This document shows, one piece after another, positions 12,240-23,620 of a stretch of 64,000 nucleotides of DNA. A program made the translations under genes and the position numbers. Each line of letters begins with the position of its first letter. Positions within the stretch are counted from its first letter, which is position 1. The stretch spans positions 2,102,501-2,166,500 of the forward strand of contig WPIO01000050.1 in the NCBI GenBank assembly GCA_009760855.2. Direction: 5' to 3'. Origin of the DNA: Cristatella mucedo (lineage: Eukaryota; Bryozoa; Phylactolaemata; Cristatellidae). A model generated the notes under the pieces. It was not told where the DNA came from. It ran no database searches and saw only the letters and a program-made list of their open reading frames with translations.

Positions 12240-15200
12240 CTTCAAAGGAACGACGAGCCAGGTAATAATAAAACAACAATGTATTTGATAAAGCGCCCCC
12301 AGAGAGCTCAATCTCTTTCTAGGCGCTTTACATTTGCTGCAAAGGGAAACGCGATTGAATGGTGAGCAATATCATGCTTGATAAACAACATGAATAACAT
12401 GCTTAGGGGTGGTATGCACAGGGTCAGCATGCAAATGTGGTTAGTGGCAGCATGCACATTGTCAGCACGCATAAGCACATGAAGGGTGAATCAGAGGGAC
12501 CCACTAAATGCTGTCCTAAATAGGTGTTTGTAAGTTCTTTTTAAATGCGGTCAAGTCACGGGATGTTCTGATGCAAGTCGGGAGGGAGTTCCATGCTTTG
12601 GGAGCATACGAACTAAATCTAGTATGCCACTACAGCGGACTATGAATATGGCTGCAAGGCTGCTCTTCAAGTCCCAGCGGTTTGAGCACGTGTCACCTTT
12701 GCTGGAAGAGCTGGGATGGTTGCCGGTTGAGCAAAGGATACAGAGCAAAGTTCTTACGCTGACCCACAGGGCCCGCCACGGCTTGGCTCCTTCATACTTA
12801 GCTGAACTGCTGCATCAGTTTCAGCCTGTTCGCGCCTTCAGGTCCTGTGTGGACAATAAAGTAGCTGTCCCATTGCTCTGCTTAAAGACAGTTGGCGACA
12901 GAAGCTTTAGCTCTGCAGGTCCTAGACTGTGGAACTCGCTTCCACAATTCTTAAGCAACGACAACTACTCTCCAACTGCCGACTGTGGCACATCTTTTTC
13001 AGCGGTCCTGAACTGCTACTTCTATGCTACTCACTACCTCAACTGCTCTCCTGACTCTGCAATGCTTCCCATTTTTTCTTTGTTGCGTGAGACGAAGTCT
13101 GTTGGCTACCGAATGCGTACCGAAAGCCGCTTAAGCTGTGAGTGCGCTATACAAAACTCTCCTGCGTAACACCCACGTGGTCTTTATGACTTTGTGGAGT
13201 TACTGACGGAGATACATTACATTGCATTACATTAAATGCACGGTCTCCAAAGGATTTGAAGTTTTTTACGAGGTATTGGTAGACTGTTGGATTCCGAAAA
13301 GCAGGTGGTATGATGCTTGGCCTGGTGGGGGAGTATATCTGAGAGATAGGCTGGCGCCAGAGAATGAAGTGACTTAAAAGTGAGCGACAAAACCTTGAAG
13401 TTGATCCGTTGCTTGACTGGTAGCCAGTGAAGGTCGGCGAGAAGTGGTGTGATCTGGCAACTGCAACGCTCACGACAGACAAGCCTAGCTGGGGAGTTTT
13501 GCACCAGCTGTAATTGCCTGATTGCACATGCCGGTAGGCCAGCAAGCAGTGAGTTACATAAGTCAAGACGGGATGTCACAAATGCATGGACCAACTTGGA
13601 CGTGGTATCCTTATCTAAACAAGCCAGAATTGTAGCAATGTTATGTATCTGAAAGTAGGCAGACTTGATTGTGGAGCTGATGTGGTCGTCTAAGGAGAGT
13701 TCACTTTGGAACACGACACCCAGATTTCGAGCACGAGCAGATTCTACAGGAGATATGCTGGCAGAGCCAATTTTGAGCACCAGCCTTTCCAATTTCTGAA
13801 TAACACTGGGTTTGCCCATAACTAATAAGTTAGTTTTATCATCGTTTAGTTTAAGAAAATCTGCTGTCATCCATGTGCGGATGTCATCAATACATGCAGC
13901 AAGGGAGTTGAGAGAATTCGAGGTGCTCGAACACTGGGAGGGGTCAAAGCGAAGGTGCTCTGCTGTGGCCTCAGGTTGACAGCATCCGGGGAAGGAAGGG
14001 GGGGCTACAGACCTAGCTAGCTGCCAGCCCATTGGCAGCGGCCCCAACACTGGCAGCACTGGCACGGGTAACCTGGCCCAACAGACACTGACCTCTTCAT
14101 CGCCCTCGGGACCGGACAGGGGGGTGAGAGAGATCAGCAGGGTGACTTCATGGTTTAGAGCCACCCGAAAAACTCTTTGAGATTTTCATTGATTGGCTTA
14201 ATGTAACTGGGGTGCCGCTGACCTACGTACATATCCGTGCGCCGACACGGAAGTGCTGCCATTGCAGAGTGAGCGTGTTTCAATAGACCGACCGATTTGC
14301 ATCTACGTTAGGGATAAAAACTTGAGCTACTCGTACTCATTTGCACATTAGGAAAGCCACCGTCGTCGTGTGACCATGGGCTGGTTTGAGCCAGGGCCTC
14401 AGCCTGGTGCAACTGTGCATGCTTCACATAACAGTGCATGCTTCACGTGACAGGAACGAAGGAACCAGGTTTGGAAGACGTGAAGAGGTCTGCATTTGAA
14501 CGGCGATGCCGAGGATGGCTTTTTACAGGCATGCACTGCATTCACTTGGAGGGTCGACCACTCCCTCACTGATCGAGCAGTAGAGCTACGACCTCGGCGG
14601 GCTATGTGCACTCCTTTGCTTACCGTTTCGACACGCTATGGCACTCGTAGAATTAAAAATCGGCTGCAGAGCACTCAATCCTGCACCTACTCTTGACAGC
14701 ATCGAGCCCCAATTAGGGCTCAATGAGACCGAGCATGTGGTGCGGCTGCCACGCCCATGCCCACCTCCGTGAAGACCAGCCTCTGTGTGTGCGAGCTCAA
14801 CCAGCCAGGGCGGTAAGCAAAGTTCTACCACCGTGCTAGGGGATGGAAGCACATCCGCCAAAAGACAGAAAGCCTGCTACGACAAGACTGACATGCGGGC
14901 CAAATGAAGTCGTTGCCACCCATCGTGATGTATGCCCGCCAAAGAACCAAGCGCGTGGCTGAGCAAAATGAGAGACAGAAAAGAGAGAGAGGATGAGAGT
15001 GACAGAGAGAGATGACGAGAGAGAGAGAGAGAGAGATAGAGGCAGGGCAAAGAGACAGGCAGAGACACAGAGGGAGGAGAGGGAGGGAGGGAGGGAGGGA
15101 GGGAGGGAGGGAGGGAGGGGGGGGAGGGAGGGAGGGAGGGAGGGAGGGAGGGAGGGAGGGAGGGAGGGAGGGAGGGAGGGAGGGGGGAGGGAGGGAGGGA

Positions 15201-15267
15201 GGGAGGGAGGGAGGGAGGGAGGGAGGGAGGGAGGGAGGGAGGGAGGGAGGGAGGGAGGGAGGGAGGG

Positions 15268-15344
<77 letters not shown>

Positions 15345-18300
15345 ACACACACGGACACACACACAGAGGCCCAGAGCAATGCGAGGACTAACCTGACAGA
15401 AAAGTGGTCCGGTCCAACGTTGAGTCGTGCATCAGAATGGCAGTGCCATCTTTTGTGAATGCCACGTCAAACTCCACGGCCTGAGCACCTCGAGCCTTGG
15501 CAGAGCGGATGGCTGCAGCGGCAGACGAGCAGGCATGCATGGACGCATAGGCAGGCCGGAAAGCAAGGCAGGTTCATGAGGAATACCACTGCTAAAGCCA
15601 ATTTAACCGTTTCGCCTCCATGCTGCTGCACTGCCTCCGTGTCTCGAAACTGTTGCACTAAGTAGCTGGTCTGATCTGGGAGGGGGAGAGAAGGGAAATG
15701 TGAAGGGACGACCGCAAAAAAAGCCACTGCAGATGCAACTGAAGATTGGTCGGGTGCTAAAAATTAGCATGTACACCTAAAGCAGGGTCGCTGCAGCCCT
15801 CTAAAGAGGTCATGCAATTGCTGACCCGGAAGCTCTCATCCAGATTGCATCATTCAAACAAAAAGTACATAGCAGCTAGCAAAAGAGGAGCAGTGCAGCT
15901 CGCTCGGACAGAAGCAAGTAGCCAGCCATTGCAGAGCATTGCTGGGGCTAGGTGGAATGCAATGTGCGGAGGGGGGAGTTTAAAACACTCTTCATCCGGT
16001 AGACACTAGCAGCGGAAGTCAGCTTCCAACGATCTACGGCTAGGCAGCGGCGATGGAAAAAACAAGAGCAGATGCAGAGGCCAGACTTGGGCAGACCTCG
16101 AGCGCTTGGACGAGCCACCGCATTGGCCAGGCCTGCATCTGCAGCTCACGCTCGCTGTGACGGCAGGCGGTAAAGGCTGGGGCCGGCAGGTAGCCAAGAC
16201 ACAGAAGCCAAACGGACAAAACCTTTCACTTCCGTGAGGCTAGCATGCTGGCAGTGTGCTGCCATGCTCCTTCACCGCACAGCAGCGAATGGCGGGGGGG
16301 GGGGGGGGGGGGGGGGGGGGCAAGAGAGTCGGCAGGCCTAAAGTCATGTGGCCCAGGTAGGCATGCAGCCGCTCTGCCCAGCACTAGTGCGACACAGCTG
16401 CCTCTCGGTTTTTGGGTAATTTCAATAGAAATACGATCTGCCTTGCCTCGCTTTCCGGCTACTGCCGGTGGCTTTGCTAAAGCCCTCAGAGAGGGGAAGA
16501 GTCTCTCGAATCTCGGACACGTGTCCCTCAGAAGAATCGTGCCTCCGAATGCTCGTCTGAAACCGCTGAGGAGTTGGCCGCCGAACATTGTCCAGCGATC
16601 AACGTCCGAGGATCACAGACAGAGCTCGATCTGCACAAGTCTTATCCGAGTTTGCAGAGTAACGCCTGGTGCAGCCAATTTTAGATGATGACCCCCCTCC
16701 CCAGAACCTACACCTGCCAGCTTGTTTGGAGGGACCTGGCACCGAGCTGGGCAAGGCTCTCATATCAGCATGGCCACTGTTATCGCGAGTTGTTCGTTCT
16801 CATCGAATAGGATCTCCAGCCATGCCGAGCACATGCAGCAGCCTCCCTGCCCCCCTGGCACAAGAATGCTTGCCATCGAGTCAGCAGCCTGAGACCTAGA
16901 GGTCAACTGAAGGGGGAAGGAGCCAGCTGATCCTTCACAGCACGAGTATGTCTGCCATCAAAATAAGCCTGCCAGCATGCTGCGACGGATCAAAACAGCT
17001 AGCTGGCAAAAAGCCTGGGGTCAGTTTGGCCGACATATCAACATGCAGCAGAGTTCGGCCAAGCTGTTGCATCAGCTGCTGAATGACTAGCCAATTCTCG
17101 CTTCGATGGCCAAACAGCAGCTGGGGAGGTTCAATTTGCAACAGCTCACCTAGCCATCACGGCTAATAACCTCGGAAAAGCTGCAACGACAGCGACTGCG
17201 ACTGTGCACAGTTCCTACCGAAGGCTGCAGAGCTGCCCCATACCATAGCTAGAAATTTTGGATGGTGACCCAAGATCTTTAGATAAAGCTGCCACAGCTA
17301 GGCCTTTTGAAAAACTCCAGTAAAACTGCCACACTCCTAGCCAATAATCGTGCTCACCGAAGGGCTTCATTAGAGCTAAATCCGAGGCAGCCATTGACAA
17401 ATGAGTCATGCTGCCTTCTAATCGAGGAGCAAAAACAAAGCAGACTGATCACATTTGCTCTCAAGGCAGAATATGGATTGATTATACTCGGACAACCGCA
17501 AACACTCGAGCAAAACAGCCATCTAGCAGCCTCGTGCACCACCATAACAATGAAATAATTCTCTAAACCAGAAGTCGAACTAGATGCATACGCCTTGTTG
17601 CTGTGCTGGCACTAGCTTCTGGAATCAGATCATCTTAGATCCACCTCTACTGCTTCAGATGCACTTCTTTCCAGCAGTTCTTCGAAGCTACCACCACATA
17701 TCTTCGACAATCAATTGACAACTCTACGTGCTAGTGCTCTGCTCTTTCTCAACATTCGCAGAGCGACACTTGTGGCCCTGACAGTTCGTGAGATGGCTCC
17801 TGCGGTTGCAGGTGGTATGTCTGGTCTTTGGGCCACAGCACGAAAAGTACAAGAAGGAAGCCGTGAGAGAGTTACAGCACAAAATACGAAACGTAGGCTG
17901 CAGCCGTCAAGGCTGCTGCTTGTCAGATCAATGGCAAGGGAGAGTCTCTAAATTTAGTCACTGAAATCGAGGAAGTCGCCACATGTATTGGTTTGTCCTG
18001 ATTAAACCCAAGCCTGGCCTCCTTAAATGTCCACCCGCATCGAGTATCGAAACATGTCACTTTCCTTGTTGCAATAGCTTGCAAGCAACGGCTACTAACC
18101 TTCGGAGGATCGTAAAGGTGCTGCGCAGGCAGGCACACAGTCTGCACAAAGCCAGGCGGTATATTTCGGTTTCGCGATGTTTTACGGGCCCGCGACTGCA
18201 GAGGGGCCCGAGCTTCGCTTGCAGGCGGGCGGGCACAGAAGACCAAGAAACGCCCCGGCGAAAGAACCGGAAACAGCGGCAAAGCGGCATTCGCCGCCGC

Positions 18301-18533
18301 TCACCCGCTATACTGTTCTCCGGAGCCAGATCAGTGCAGCCGCGATGACCGACGATCGTGACGCCTCGCATGATCTCCTCCACTTTCGAGGAGTCGATTT
18401 GTGGAACGCGCAGTAGCCTTATGGCGACGAGCACGGCGGCCGCCAGCAGCAGAGTGAAAGCCGGGCAACTCGAGTAAAAGAGCGCAAAAACTGCAAGCAG
18501 AGCCACCGCTGATTCGACGGCGCAGTGGAGCAT
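11611..18533 (-). CDS. GDE1: GDE1-like glycerophosphodiester phosphodiesterase (3 exons, complete)
   Basis: CDS is join(18305..18533, 15393..15512, 11611..12239) on the minus strand: 978 nt, 325 residues plus stop, close to the roughly 330 residues of animal GDE1. Both introns are phase 1 with GT-AG ends. An N-terminal hydrophobic segment (about residues 8-40) precedes the GDPD domain. The catalytic signature runs in order: HRG (63-65), PEN (71-73), EFD (90-92), MHD (104-106), FLDLKG (166-171) and WTVN (300-303). A second hydrophobic stretch (about 257-277) matches the second membrane segment of GDE1. The family hydrolyses glycerophosphodiesters such as glycerophosphoinositol and lysophospholipid-type substrates to glycerol-3-phosphate or lysophosphatidic acid and an alcohol. 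It is a membrane glycoprotein, and its catalysis is metal dependent. The start ATG is the first in the exon 1 frame. Seen: motifs, splice sites, continuous frame. Known: family chemistry. Not determined: UTRs and exact substrate. Confidence 0.93.
12264..13956 (-). mobile_element. LINE-A copy interrupted by LINE-B, ends next to GDE1 exon 3
   Basis: The 3' tail (ATT-rich) lies at 12264-12285, on the same strand as GDE1. The copy runs to 12621, is broken by a LINE-B, and resumes at 13219 (TFKSFGDRA region) up to the DPSQ motif at about 13956. The second part still encodes ATILACLDKDTTSKLVHAF and LLADLHWLPVKQRINFKVLS. It lies within GDE1 intron 2. Confidence 0.88.
12622..13218 (+). mobile_element. 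LINE-B inserted in LINE-A
   Basis: It encodes FKSQRFEHVSPLLEELGWLP, SYLAELLHQFQPVRAF and LKTVGDRSFSSAGPRLWNSL. The 3' UTR ends in GGAGATACATTACATT plus a second CATTACATT. It is 5'-truncated. The flanks ACTAAAT (12612) and ATTAAAT (13216) look like a short target duplication. Confidence 0.88.
15010..15353. repeat. (GA)n / (GGGA)n microsatellite in GDE1 intron 2
   Basis: GA dinucleotides (15019-15036) are followed by a long GGGA tetranucleotide array with a few imperfect units (15081-15267), GA again (15270-15341), then AC. On the transcribed strand this reads CCCT/CT and starts about 50 nt after the exon 2 donor. Confidence 0.97.
15393..15512 (-). CDS. GDE1: GDE1 exon 2 (E-x-D and HD metal-binding motifs)
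   Basis: This 120-nt exon encodes residues 77-116 plus one base. The acceptor is TGCCGCTGCAG at 15513. It contains VEFDVAFTKDG and ILMHDSTLDRTT, which supply the acidic metal ligands and the second catalytic histidine. The donor is CAG^GTTAGT. On the sense strand a CT/CCCT microsatellite begins about 50 nt beyond the donor. Confidence 0.93.
15513..18304 (-). other. GDE1 intron 1
   Basis: A 2.8-kb phase 1 intron with GT-AG ends. It contains a 27-G run and otherwise mostly single-copy-looking sequence. No coding exon is recognised inside. Confidence 0.85.
16294..16320. repeat. Poly(G) run of 27
   Basis: An uninterrupted G tract in GDE1 intron 1. Similar G/C runs lie at 33138-33152, 35282-35299 and 35981-35997 in Shroom introns. 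Lengths in such tracts are prone to assembly error. Confidence 0.9.
18305..18533 (-). CDS. GDE1: GDE1 exon 1 (membrane anchor and HRG motif)
   Basis: It encodes residues 1-76 plus the first base of codon 77. The hydrophobic N-terminus is followed by VGHRGCTDLAPENSIA, the defining start of the GDPD fold. The donor is G^GTGAGC at 18304/18303, a near-perfect consensus, in phase 1. The local sequence is GC- and CpG-rich compared with the introns, as expected around a 5' exon. Confidence 0.93.
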
Positions 18534-18700
18534 CTCCTTATTAGCGGACGACAGGCAGCGGGCGAAGATGCTCGACTGGCCGGAAGCGACCGGCTAACAG
18601 GCAGCACACGCGAATCGACGAGACAGCCGACGTCCGGAAAATGCTGACCTTCGACCCCAAGAGTCCGCCGGACCACGGTAAGAACTCGGCGAAGCTCAGC

Positions 18701-18985
18701 TAAAGCCGCGTTTACACGGTCGGTGTTCTGTCATTTATCCATCATTTTCCGTCGGTGTTGCTGCGACCTCTGCCATCACTGAGAGGGGGCCGTCGTAACC
18801 TGGGCGCGACTTCTTCAAGAGAGCTGAAGGACGGAAGCTTGGACCAGTTGATCAGACGAGCTTTCAAGAGCCGGCTTCTTTCCCCGTAGATAAAAATGGC
18901 GACGCATGACTAATCGATGGGATAGAACTTTCCGGATGACTGATGGGAAAACTAACGGAAAAGCCGGCCGTGTAAACACGATCTT
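18701..18985. mobile_element. MITE-like element with terminal inverted repeats
   Basis: A CGTTTACACGG-type end at 18708-18718 is inverted at 18965-18978 (GGCCGTGTAAACACG). Weaker inverted similarity extends about 50 bp inward on both sides (CATCATTTTCCGTCGG against GGGAAAACTAACGG). It contains no ORF. It lies about 170 bp upstream of the GDE1 start, so it could touch the promoter. The DNA transposon superfamily is not assigned. Confidence 0.6.
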
Positions 18986-19149
18986 GTCTTCCTCAGCCTG
19001 ACCGAGGATAAATGCCCTACGGAAAGTAAAAAAAAAACCAAGAAAAGCGGACTGAAACGCAACTCTTAAACACGGCTTTACCCGAAACGCATGAGAAGGA
19101 GCACGAATGTTTCGCTAGTGTAGTGGCGTCTCTTTTCTCTGTTCGGCAG

Positions 19150-21990
19150 TCGCAGCAACAATTGACCAAGAGAACTTGAACAACTACCGCCCAGTCTCCC
19201 TTCTATCGTTCCTATCAAAGACACTGAAACGAGTCGTGGCAGACCGGTTCAACTCAGACATTGAAACTTCAAACCTTGCCTAGTAAGTTTCAGTCTGGTT
19301 TTAGAGCTAATCACTCCACAGAGCCAGTATTGCTTCAGTTGTATAGTGACAATTTAGGAATGCAGACTTAGATAGAGTATCAGCTTTTTTCTAGATCAGT
19401 CGGCAGCTTTTGATACCACCGATCACCAAGTCCTTCTTGAGAGCCTCTCATCTCGCCTGGGCATCACTGGCGCTGCACCTGCAATGGATCAGGTCCTATC
19501 TCAGTGGGTTAATCCAGAGTATTGATGTGAACGAACAAAGATCATCCGAGGAACCACTGAAGTCCGGGGTGCTCTGTGTTTGATCCGGTCTTTTCACGGT
19601 TTATACTCTCCCTCTTGCCGACGTGATTGCCAGGCATGTAGGCTTTCAGTTCTACGTATCTGACACTCAATTGAACCTTTGATTTGATGTCTTCCAGCCC
19701 TCGAGCACGTCGAATTATCTACACACCCTTGCTGCATGTATTGATGACATCCACACATGCTCAGCGCAGCGCTAGCCTTGGCGTAATTTTAGCGCGAACG
19801 AGAGCTGCTCGGTGGACAAAAACTCCTTTGTCCTGAAGCAGTAAGCCAGGGAGGAGCACCGGTGTGGTGAGAGAGCAAGAGCTTAATAGGGAGCCAGGAA
19901 GCACTGGGACCAGCGGTGGTGATTCCGGCCTTTAGAATTGGTCCGCTACCTGCGGGAACGGCTGATTGATGTTGGCTGGCCTGTCAACCTCGGCCATAAC
20001 TTTGTCCAAAAAGAATCGTCTGGAACCTCCTCGGCATTCAAGCTGGTCTGGGTTGCTCATCCGGTGGTCGAGTGACGGTGCGAATTCCTTACCGTCATGG
20101 CCCACGGTGCCGGGTCCGATACCACTAAGCTCTTTTCCCAACGTCTCGGCTAGGTATTTAAGAGTTGAGCGGTGCTTGCTCCGGGTTCGGGTCCTGCTCT
20201 TCCGCCGGCTTCGTTTCGACGCCGTCGCCGCTAGTTACATGACTCGTTTCTCTGAAAGCGAAGGCGGATGCTGTGGCGTTCGCCGGCGATTGACAGGACA
20301 GTGCGAGGCAGCGCAAGGAGGATTTGGTGGACGCCACTGAATACCGTCGTATAGCGCCCGTGCTCGCATTTGGGTTTTGCGTTTTGTGTCTGTGCGCGCT
20401 GGAAATAGTTCCGTTTAGTGCGAGTGAAGTATTCCTGCCTTCACGACGAAAGCGGAGCCGTAGTTCTCCAGTCAGGTTCCAGACTCCAGGCTCCGGTTAT
20501 TCGGGCTCCTTCGTCTATTTGGGTCGTTCCCCACTGTAGACCTGTGTAGCCTACGTGCGAGGACCTATCCCGCCGCCTCCCCCCCCCCCCCCGAAAGGGC
20601 GCTGGGTGTGGTGTGCGAGGTGTTCCTGCCTTAGCGGTGGAAACGGAGCCCTAGTTCTCCAGTCAGGGTCTACGTTCCGGTTCGATATCCTCTATCTTAT
20701 TCAGTCGTTCCCCACAGTAGACGTAGGTAGCCCAAGTTCGGGGACGCATTCCCCGGCAAGAGTGCTTGTGCTGTTGAGAGCCTGCGATTACAGTGTGGAG
20801 ATAGCAACTTAGAGCCAGACGCGCGCTGCGGCATTGTGCGCTTGCGAATAAAGCTCAGTAAAAATCCCCGATATTCGTGAGTCTCGCTTCCCAATTTACG
20901 CCGTGAACTCACGACCCCCCTTAGTGGCGGTGAGTAGGTCGTCGCAAGAAATGCTCATTTCATGGCAGCTTATTGCTCGTAGACGCGCACCGAACCGCAT
21001 TCGGCAGTAGGTTACGCCTATAAGCCTGTAAGCGGCATGTTACGCCTCATCCGCTAAGACTTCGGCGTTATACACGGATGGCAGCAAACTTTCTTAAACT
21101 GAATGACGACAAAACCAACTTACTAGTTGTGGGCAAACCAAATGCGATTCAGAAATTGGATCGACGCTCAAAGTCGGCTCTTCCAGCATATCTCCTGTTT
21201 AATCTGCACGAAATCTATGTGTCCTGTTCCAAAGCAATCTTTCATGAGACGACCACATCAGCTACACAGTCAAGTCTGCCTACTTTTAGCTATACAAAAC
21301 TACTGAAATTCGGGCTTTTACAGACAGGGATACCACATTTAAACTGGTCCATGCATTTGTGAATCCCGTCTTGACTTCCTTAACATAATGCTTGCTGGTC
21401 TACCAGCCTGTGCAATCAGGCGCATGCAGTTGGCGAAAATGTCTGCAGCTAAGATTGCTTGTCGTGAGCATCCCAGTTGCCGCATCTCATCAATTATCAC
21501 CGACCTGCACTGGCTCTCAGTCAGGCAACGTAATGAATTCAAATGTCTGTCACTTGCTTGTAGGCCCCTTCATTCTCTGGTTCCAGCCTACCTATCAGAA
21601 CTACTTCCCCACCAGGCGAAGAGTCATACAATCGCTGTCTGACTGGAATCGTTTACCTATACCTCGTACGTAGTTCAAAACCGTTGAAGCCAGTGCCTTC
21701 AGTTCCCGTGCTCCCAAAGCCTAGAACTCACTACCGACGCACGTCACAACGCCTCCAGACATGACGGCATTTAAAAAAATCTTAAAATGTACCTTTTATG
21801 ACAGCATGTGGTGGGTCTTCATGGTTCGTCCTTCGTGTGCGTGCACCTGCTTACATTATACCTATTGCTTGCGGATTCTACCACCAAACATTCAGTAGTG
21901 CTTTATATGCAGCATCTATAAAGTGCCTAGAGAAAGATTAAGTCCTCTGAGAGCGCTATAGAAATGTATTACTATTATTATTATTTATGC
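19150..21990 (+). mobile_element. LINE-A copy split by an LTR-like insertion
   Basis: The left part (19150-19758) matches the RT from NYRPVSLLSF to the DDIHTC position. The right part (21075-21990) resumes at MAANFLKLNDDKTNLLVVGK and runs to the 3' UTR and ATT tail. The coding frame is lost in several places. Confidence 0.83.
19759..21075. mobile_element. 1.3-kb LTR-like or non-autonomous element inserted in LINE-A
   Basis: This GC-rich block has no similarity to LINEs and sits exactly between two adjacent LINE-A codons. It contains a direct repeat of about 190 bp (20429-20619 and 20620-20780, sharing TTCCTGCCTT, TAGTTCTCCAGTCAGG and CGTTCCCCAC), a 14-C run, and AATAAA at 20847, as in an LTR. 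Possible target duplication: ACATG/ACACG. No retroviral-type proteins are seen, so it may be a solo LTR. Strand is unclear; the AATAAA suggests plus. Confidence 0.55.
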
Positions 21991-22189
21991 ATGCGAAACT
22001 GTTCAGCCTTTTTTCCAAGGTACTGACGCTACGGAAGCTAGTAGCGAATTGCATACCAGTACACAGGGGGGGAGAATGTGACGTAATGTGCGATGCATCT
22101 TTGTAATTTCACAAAGCTACAAAAACTGAGAGGTTTCACGTAGGAGAGTTTTCTTTAGCACGCTCAATCCTTTTTGCGTTTCGGTACCA

Positions 22190-23620
22190 ATACGGTGACC
22201 AACAGACTTCATCTCACGCAGCAAAGATTAAATGAGAAGCATGGCTGAGTCAGGACGGCAGTTCAGGTAGTGAGTAGCATTGGAATAGCAGCTCCGGACG
22301 GCTTATAAGGTTTCGCCGCAGACGGCAGCAGGAGAGTAGATGTCGTTGCATAAGAACTGTGGAAGCGAGTTCTACAGTCTAGGACCTGCCGAGCAAAAGC
22401 TTCTGTCGCCAAGTGTTTGTAAACGTGGGTGAAGGGCTTCATCTTCCAACGGGAAGCACATCGCTCGCTCAGGAAAGCTTCGAAGTCGCTAGCACCGGTC
22501 GGGTGGGGCACTGAGAGACCTATAGCACTTCCGTTGCTCTAGAGCACTTGCCTTAGAGCGAGCTTCCGATCTTCGCTCCTCGCTAAGGGTTGGTCTAGCG
22601 GAGGTTCTTTAACAATTTCTACAGCTGACAACTGATGACTTAAATGGCTGATGGGGTAATTATTCGCAAGCATCTCTCAAGGGATCTGCTCTGCTTTGCG
22701 AGAAATTTCTATTAAGTCGAGGACCGACGATGCTTAAGCGCATCTCAAGGAATGAGCGAATACTCGAGCCCCCTATCCCATATAGGCAGTCCATAAGCGT
22801 TTTGCAGTGAAGCTTAATGTCGGTTTTACGGCAGCGCGATTAAGGGGCACTCAGTTCCTGACCCTGGTCGTGTTTTCGATTCCTGCAGCAAGCAATCCTT
22901 TATTGCGAACTGCACGCTGAAATGATGGCCGCTAAGGCTCGTCTGCCACTTTGAGGATGTCAAGTCAGCTGACCTGTCATTTTTTACTCTAGCACCGTGG
23001 GCGATAGACACACGCAAAACGAACGAATGCAAGCCGTAACTAAGCTGGTACAATGCCGCACTGCTTCCGGAGCATCTTTCATTATCCAAACAGGAATCGA
23101 CTTCTGTCAGAAGAGCCTGAGCACGGCAAGGCGGTCCGTGGCAATGGGCAGATAATCAAGAAGCAGTAAGGATGTCACTCAGGCCATTCAACGGCTTTAT
23201 TTCCGGATGACTAGTCGTTGGCAAAACTGTAAACGAAATGAGCCTTTGCATTGGTGCACAAGGGCAGCTGAACTCACACTTAAAATTTCACGTCGACCCG
23301 TCAAATATTGGCAGAGCATCAATTTTTTCGGTATTTTCTCGACATTTATCCTTCATGTAGGTCACAGGTTTCGATTAGACACCTCCTTTAGTCGGAGATG
23401 GCTTTATGAAGGCACACATATGTGCAATTTTTTAAACAATAAGGCTGAAAACTTATCAGCCGAACAGTTCATATCCGGTAAGTGAGACCGCTCAGAGTTG
23501 GCAAGCAAGTGAGTCACTCTTTTAAATTTGTTTGGGTCTGACTAACAAGACTTCAGTTTTTTCAAATAAAAAGAGAATTGAATTTAAAATTGAGTCACAC
23601 ATTCATGCCAACGCACTTCT
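22190..23620 (-). mobile_element. LINE-B, degenerate
   Basis: 22190-22510 matches the LINE-B 3' coding end in reverse (GACTTCATCTCACGCAGCAA and GGTAGTGAGTAGCAT, as at 7490-7570). 23450-23620 resembles the region at 6990-7110. The middle is diverged and may contain other sequence. Confidence 0.55.

Noticed and set aside
13232-14164. 310-codon minus-strand frame as a novel fusion protein
   Set aside because: The C-terminal two-thirds is LINE-A; the N-terminal part is unrelated flanking sequence that happens to be open. No splice or promoter support.
14825-15391. Long open frames encoding Ser-Leu or Arg-Glu or Pro-Ser-Leu repeats on both strands
   Set aside because: They are translations of the GA/GGGA microsatellite inside GDE1 intron 2, open in all frames for that reason alone.
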